Shown here: piece by piece, positions 5,601-6,673 of the stretch
Layout: each line of letters opens with the position of its first letter
Numbering within the stretch: the stretch's first letter is position 1
Assembly (NCBI GenBank): GCA_015259235.1
Contig: JABZGM010000118.1
Coordinates: forward strand, 1-6,673
Direction: 5' to 3'
Origin: Alloprevotella sp.
GTDB taxonomy: Bacteria; Bacteroidota; Bacteroidia; Bacteroidales; Bacteroidaceae
DNA length: 6,673 nucleotides
The notes under the pieces: generated by a model
What the model was told of the DNA's origin: nothing
Databases searched by the model: none
Seen by the model: only the letters and a program-made list of their open reading frames with translations
Translations under genes and position numbers: made by a program

Positions 5601-6673
5601 GTTGCGCCCAAAGATAAGACGCGAGGTAGAGATGTGGAGGAACGGCATCCACACCATTGCCCATCGCAGCGGCAGGTTGTGGCATGATTACCACATTGCC
5701 AAAACGCAATCGGGGGATGCCAAGGCGACCATCTTCGGTGGACAAATACTTACCAGGAAACGCGCCATAGGTTTTTACCACTGCTTTGTAATCTTCGGCA
5801 GGGAGACTCTCCTTGACCCAACTCTCAAATTGGGAGCGGGTCACCATTTCGGGTTGACCTTTTTGAAGGAAGGTCTGCATTTTGCCCACATCATACGTAC
5901 CGAGGAGTCCGCCACGTGATTGAATCAAACGCCCCAATTCAGCAGCAGAAGCAGGAAGTCCGCTGACGTTGTAGCCCTCACGGCGCAAACGCACGAGGAA
6001 ATTGTACAACGAGGGCACAACTTCCATGCCTTGTGCCACGAGGGCACTCTGACCAGGACCCTTATAATAGACCACAGCGATGCGCTTATCGGCATTCTTC
6101 TTTGACTTAAGTGCGACATAATGGCGAATAGTCGTGGCAAAATCCTTGACACGATCGGGCATGGCGTGCACTTGCAACAAACCTTCTTTGTCGCGCTTGT
6201 GGGCAAACACGGCATAAGGTAGGAGTGCACCGTCCAACTCTGGCATACCAACGGTCTGCGAGAGGTAGCCGCCCGAAAGCCCTTGCTTGCTATTTTCCCA
6301 CTTGTCGCGTTCGCTTTGCACATTGATGGGTGCGAAGAAGGGGATGTTTTGACGAAGCAGATACGCCACTACGTCATCACCCAAACGACCGTGTGCCATG
6401 TTGATCATGGCAGAGGGACTTACGCTGTCGATGTGTGCGCCAGCAATGAACTCTTGCGCATCGTCTACATGATACACCACGAAGTTTTGTCTCTCCAACT
6501 CTGCCACCAACTCAAAGGGTTGTCCCATGATGCCAGTGACGATGATGTGAGGGGCATCCTTTTTGAAAAGACCATTTTTCTGGAGAAACGCCTCATATTC
6601 GCGCACCGAATTAAAACCAAGTTCTTCGGCATCAGGATTTTTAGGATCAAGATGGTAGAGCAAGCTCGAGGGG
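2608..6673 (-). CDS. hmuS: HmuS, CobN/magnesium-chelatase-H-like large subunit, N-terminus outside window
   Basis: The frame is open from the window edge to TAA at 2608-2610, about 1,354 codons; the true start and any signal peptide lie beyond the edge (the TTG at 6663 is an internal Leu). Residues are numbered from that TTG. CobN-family landmarks in order: NMAHGRLGDD (88-97); QGMEVVPSLYNFL (about 211-223); HFGTHGSLEFTPHKQ (364-378); NVGEAIIAKRRSYG (404-417); LSGGYTAPSAGGDP then LPSGRN (854-859); an FWSSEF block and LGRPRIDVVVQTSGQLRD; RIFGGVNGNYGTGIQE; and FNPTYLKEQMKGGEGAA followed by FGWEVM. A single hydrophobic helix (about 1325-1344) followed by RRRRNKQ anchors the C-terminus, placing the body outside the inner membrane. 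CobN and ChlH insert Co or Mg into tetrapyrroles; HmuS homologues are linked to iron removal from haem. A 154-residue Met/His-rich insertion at 632-785 is unusual. It is followed by hmuTUV. Confidence 0.9.
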   Translation of the reverse strand, partial: PSSLLYHLDPKNPDAEELGFNSVREYEAFLQKNGLFKKDAPHIIVTGIMGQPFELVAELERQNFVVYHVDDAQEFIAGAHIDSVSPSAMINMAHGRLGDDVVAYLLRQNIPFFAPINVQSERDKWENSKQGLSGGYLSQTVGMPELDGALLPYAVFAHKRDKEGLLQVHAMPDRVKDFATTIRHYVALKSKKNADKRIAVVYYKGPGQSALVAQGMEVVPSLYNFLVRLRREGYNVSGLPASAAELGRLIQSRGGLLGTYDVGKMQTFLQKGQPEMVTRSQFESWVKESLPAEDYKAVVKTYGAFPGKYLSTEDGRLGIPRLRFGNVVIMPQPAAAMGNGVDAVPPHLYLASYLWAQHGFKADALIHFGTHGSLEFTPHKQVALSTHDWADRLVGTMPHFYLYSIANVGEAIIAKRRSYGAIQSYLTAPFMESNLRSTYRDLDKAIQHYNALLWAAASTQQAAGKSAKAPTLNARQQAEVNKASLAVKALTIQMGIHRSLGLDSVRTRPYSEEDIERIEHFAEELSNEKINGRPYVLGEVYTPAHIESSVYAMATDPIAYSQLAIDKLQHRVPADFERRAALFTQKYLVPARQLVGRLLHQEGMVSDQTICQVARITPQQLNEAREVYAALTQPHGGMMAAMMAKGGQKGGMPAMKGKMPAGHSGGMPAAKGDGAAMKGQMPAGHPGAMNGHPGQKMGAAAKIVTDSSVKSADKGKTPASAGHPHGALGMSHGQMPPAMAAAMAQQDKGGKPAAMGHPTTAKGQPNPAKGGGSRAEKMARMRAAMAAMSKQPEYTKEQKAMAYAVAEVERTLRNVQNYRYALLQSPEKELNTLMRSLSGGYTAPSAGGDPIANPNSLPSGRNLYSINAEATPTESAWEKGKQLARNTIEEYRRRHHDSIPRKVSYTFWSSEFIETEGATLAQAFYMLGVEPLRDAFGRVNDLRLIPSKELGRPRIDVVVQTSGQLRDLAASRLFLLQKAVEMAAEAKDDKFENQVASGVVESERLLIEKGISPKEARAWAARRIFGGVNGNYGTGIQEVAMASDKWTDRKQIAEAYLNNMGAFYGDQKQWEDHQSKAFEAALTRTDVVIQPRQNNTWGALSLDHVFEFMGGMNLTVRQVTGKEPDAYLADYRNHNHMRMQEVKEAIGVESRTSMFNPTYLKEQMKGGEGAAAGLEELVQNTFGWEVMKPEAIDNEMWDEIFDTYVKDKHNLGMREYFERVSPAALQDISAIMLESARKGMWKASPDKVKALAKLHTELVAKYDAAGTEFVNDNQKLQQFIASKVSSAEAQAYKDRIDAARNDKSGKGTVLKAEDAAPTSQLTSKGIASGVIVVVAIVVLAAGAIVLVRRRRNKQ
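4309..4770 (-). other. Met/His/Gly/Lys-rich insertion within HmuS
   Basis: Residues 632-785 of the visible HmuS frame contain 21 Met and 8 His in 154 residues, with abundant Gly, Ala, Lys and Pro and no Cys, Trp, Phe or Tyr. Motifs recur: KMPAGHSGG, QMPAGHPGA, NGHPGQK, AGHPHG, MSHGQMPP and MGHPTT. The stretch sits between a helix ending AREVYAALTQP and one starting KAMAYAVAEVERTL, both ordinary chelatase-like sequence. It is predicted to be disordered. Clustered Met and His in a periplasmic linker are typical of copper- or nickel-type metal binding, and His could also ligate haem iron; the metal is inferred, not shown. Confidence 0.8.
4618..4700. repeat. Internal duplication coding for the MPAGH repeats
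   Basis: atgtccagcaggcatct occurs identically at 4618-4634 and 4684-4700, 66 bases (22 codons) apart, in the same reading frame of hmuS. On the minus strand each copy encodes the MPAGH repeat (Met656 and Met678). The 66-base in-frame spacing suggests a tandem duplication that has since diverged. Confidence 0.65.

Noticed and set aside
6661..6663. TTG as the start of hmuS
   Set aside because: The frame stays open to the window edge and the sequence begins in mid-domain without a signal peptide, so the gene is cut by the window.

Overview
The window is from a Bacteroidota genome, most likely Bacteroidales (Porphyromonas/Prevotella-like). The basis is the gene set and order, the moderate GC content, and the absence of Shine-Dalgarno-type ribosome sites. 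It holds the downstream two thirds of a hmu-type haem/porphyrin utilisation operon on the minus strand (hmuS-hmuT-hmuU-hmuV order), plus the 3' end of a convergent plus-strand gene.

Layout from left to right. Bases 1-281 (plus) encode the C-terminus of a sulfatase-fold phosphoethanolamine-transferase-like protein. Bases 282-488 are the convergent intergenic region, dominated by a long stem-loop that probably terminates transcription in both directions. Bases 489-839 (minus) are hmuV, a DUF2149/ExbD-like single-pass protein. Bases 882-1484 (minus) are hmuU, a MotA/TolQ/ExbB proton-channel protein. Bases 1642-2361 (minus) are hmuT, a polytopic membrane protein. Bases 2362-2607 are an unusually structured gap with four small hairpins. 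Bases 2608-6673 (minus) are hmuS, a CobN/magnesium-chelatase-H-like large subunit with a C-terminal membrane anchor, cut by the right edge of the window.

How the genes may work together. In Porphyromonas gingivalis and relatives, HmuY (haemophore) and HmuR (TonB-dependent receptor) lie upstream of hmuSTUV. They would be expected just beyond the right edge here but cannot be seen. HmuS belongs to the chelatase large-subunit family and HmuS proteins have been linked to removing iron from haem. No ATP-driven ChlI/ChlD or CobS/CobT partner is visible. Instead the cluster has an ExbB-like channel and an ExbD-like partner, which suggests that the proton-motive force, not ATP, powers a membrane-tethered chelatase. 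That is inference.

The most unusual items are: a roughly 150-residue Met/His/Gly/Lys-rich insertion in the middle of HmuS, which looks like a metal-binding linker that grew by internal duplication; a palindromic element found both after hmuV and after hmuS with compensating stem changes; a cluster of hairpins splitting hmuS from hmuTUV; and a G8 homopolymer at the start of hmuV.
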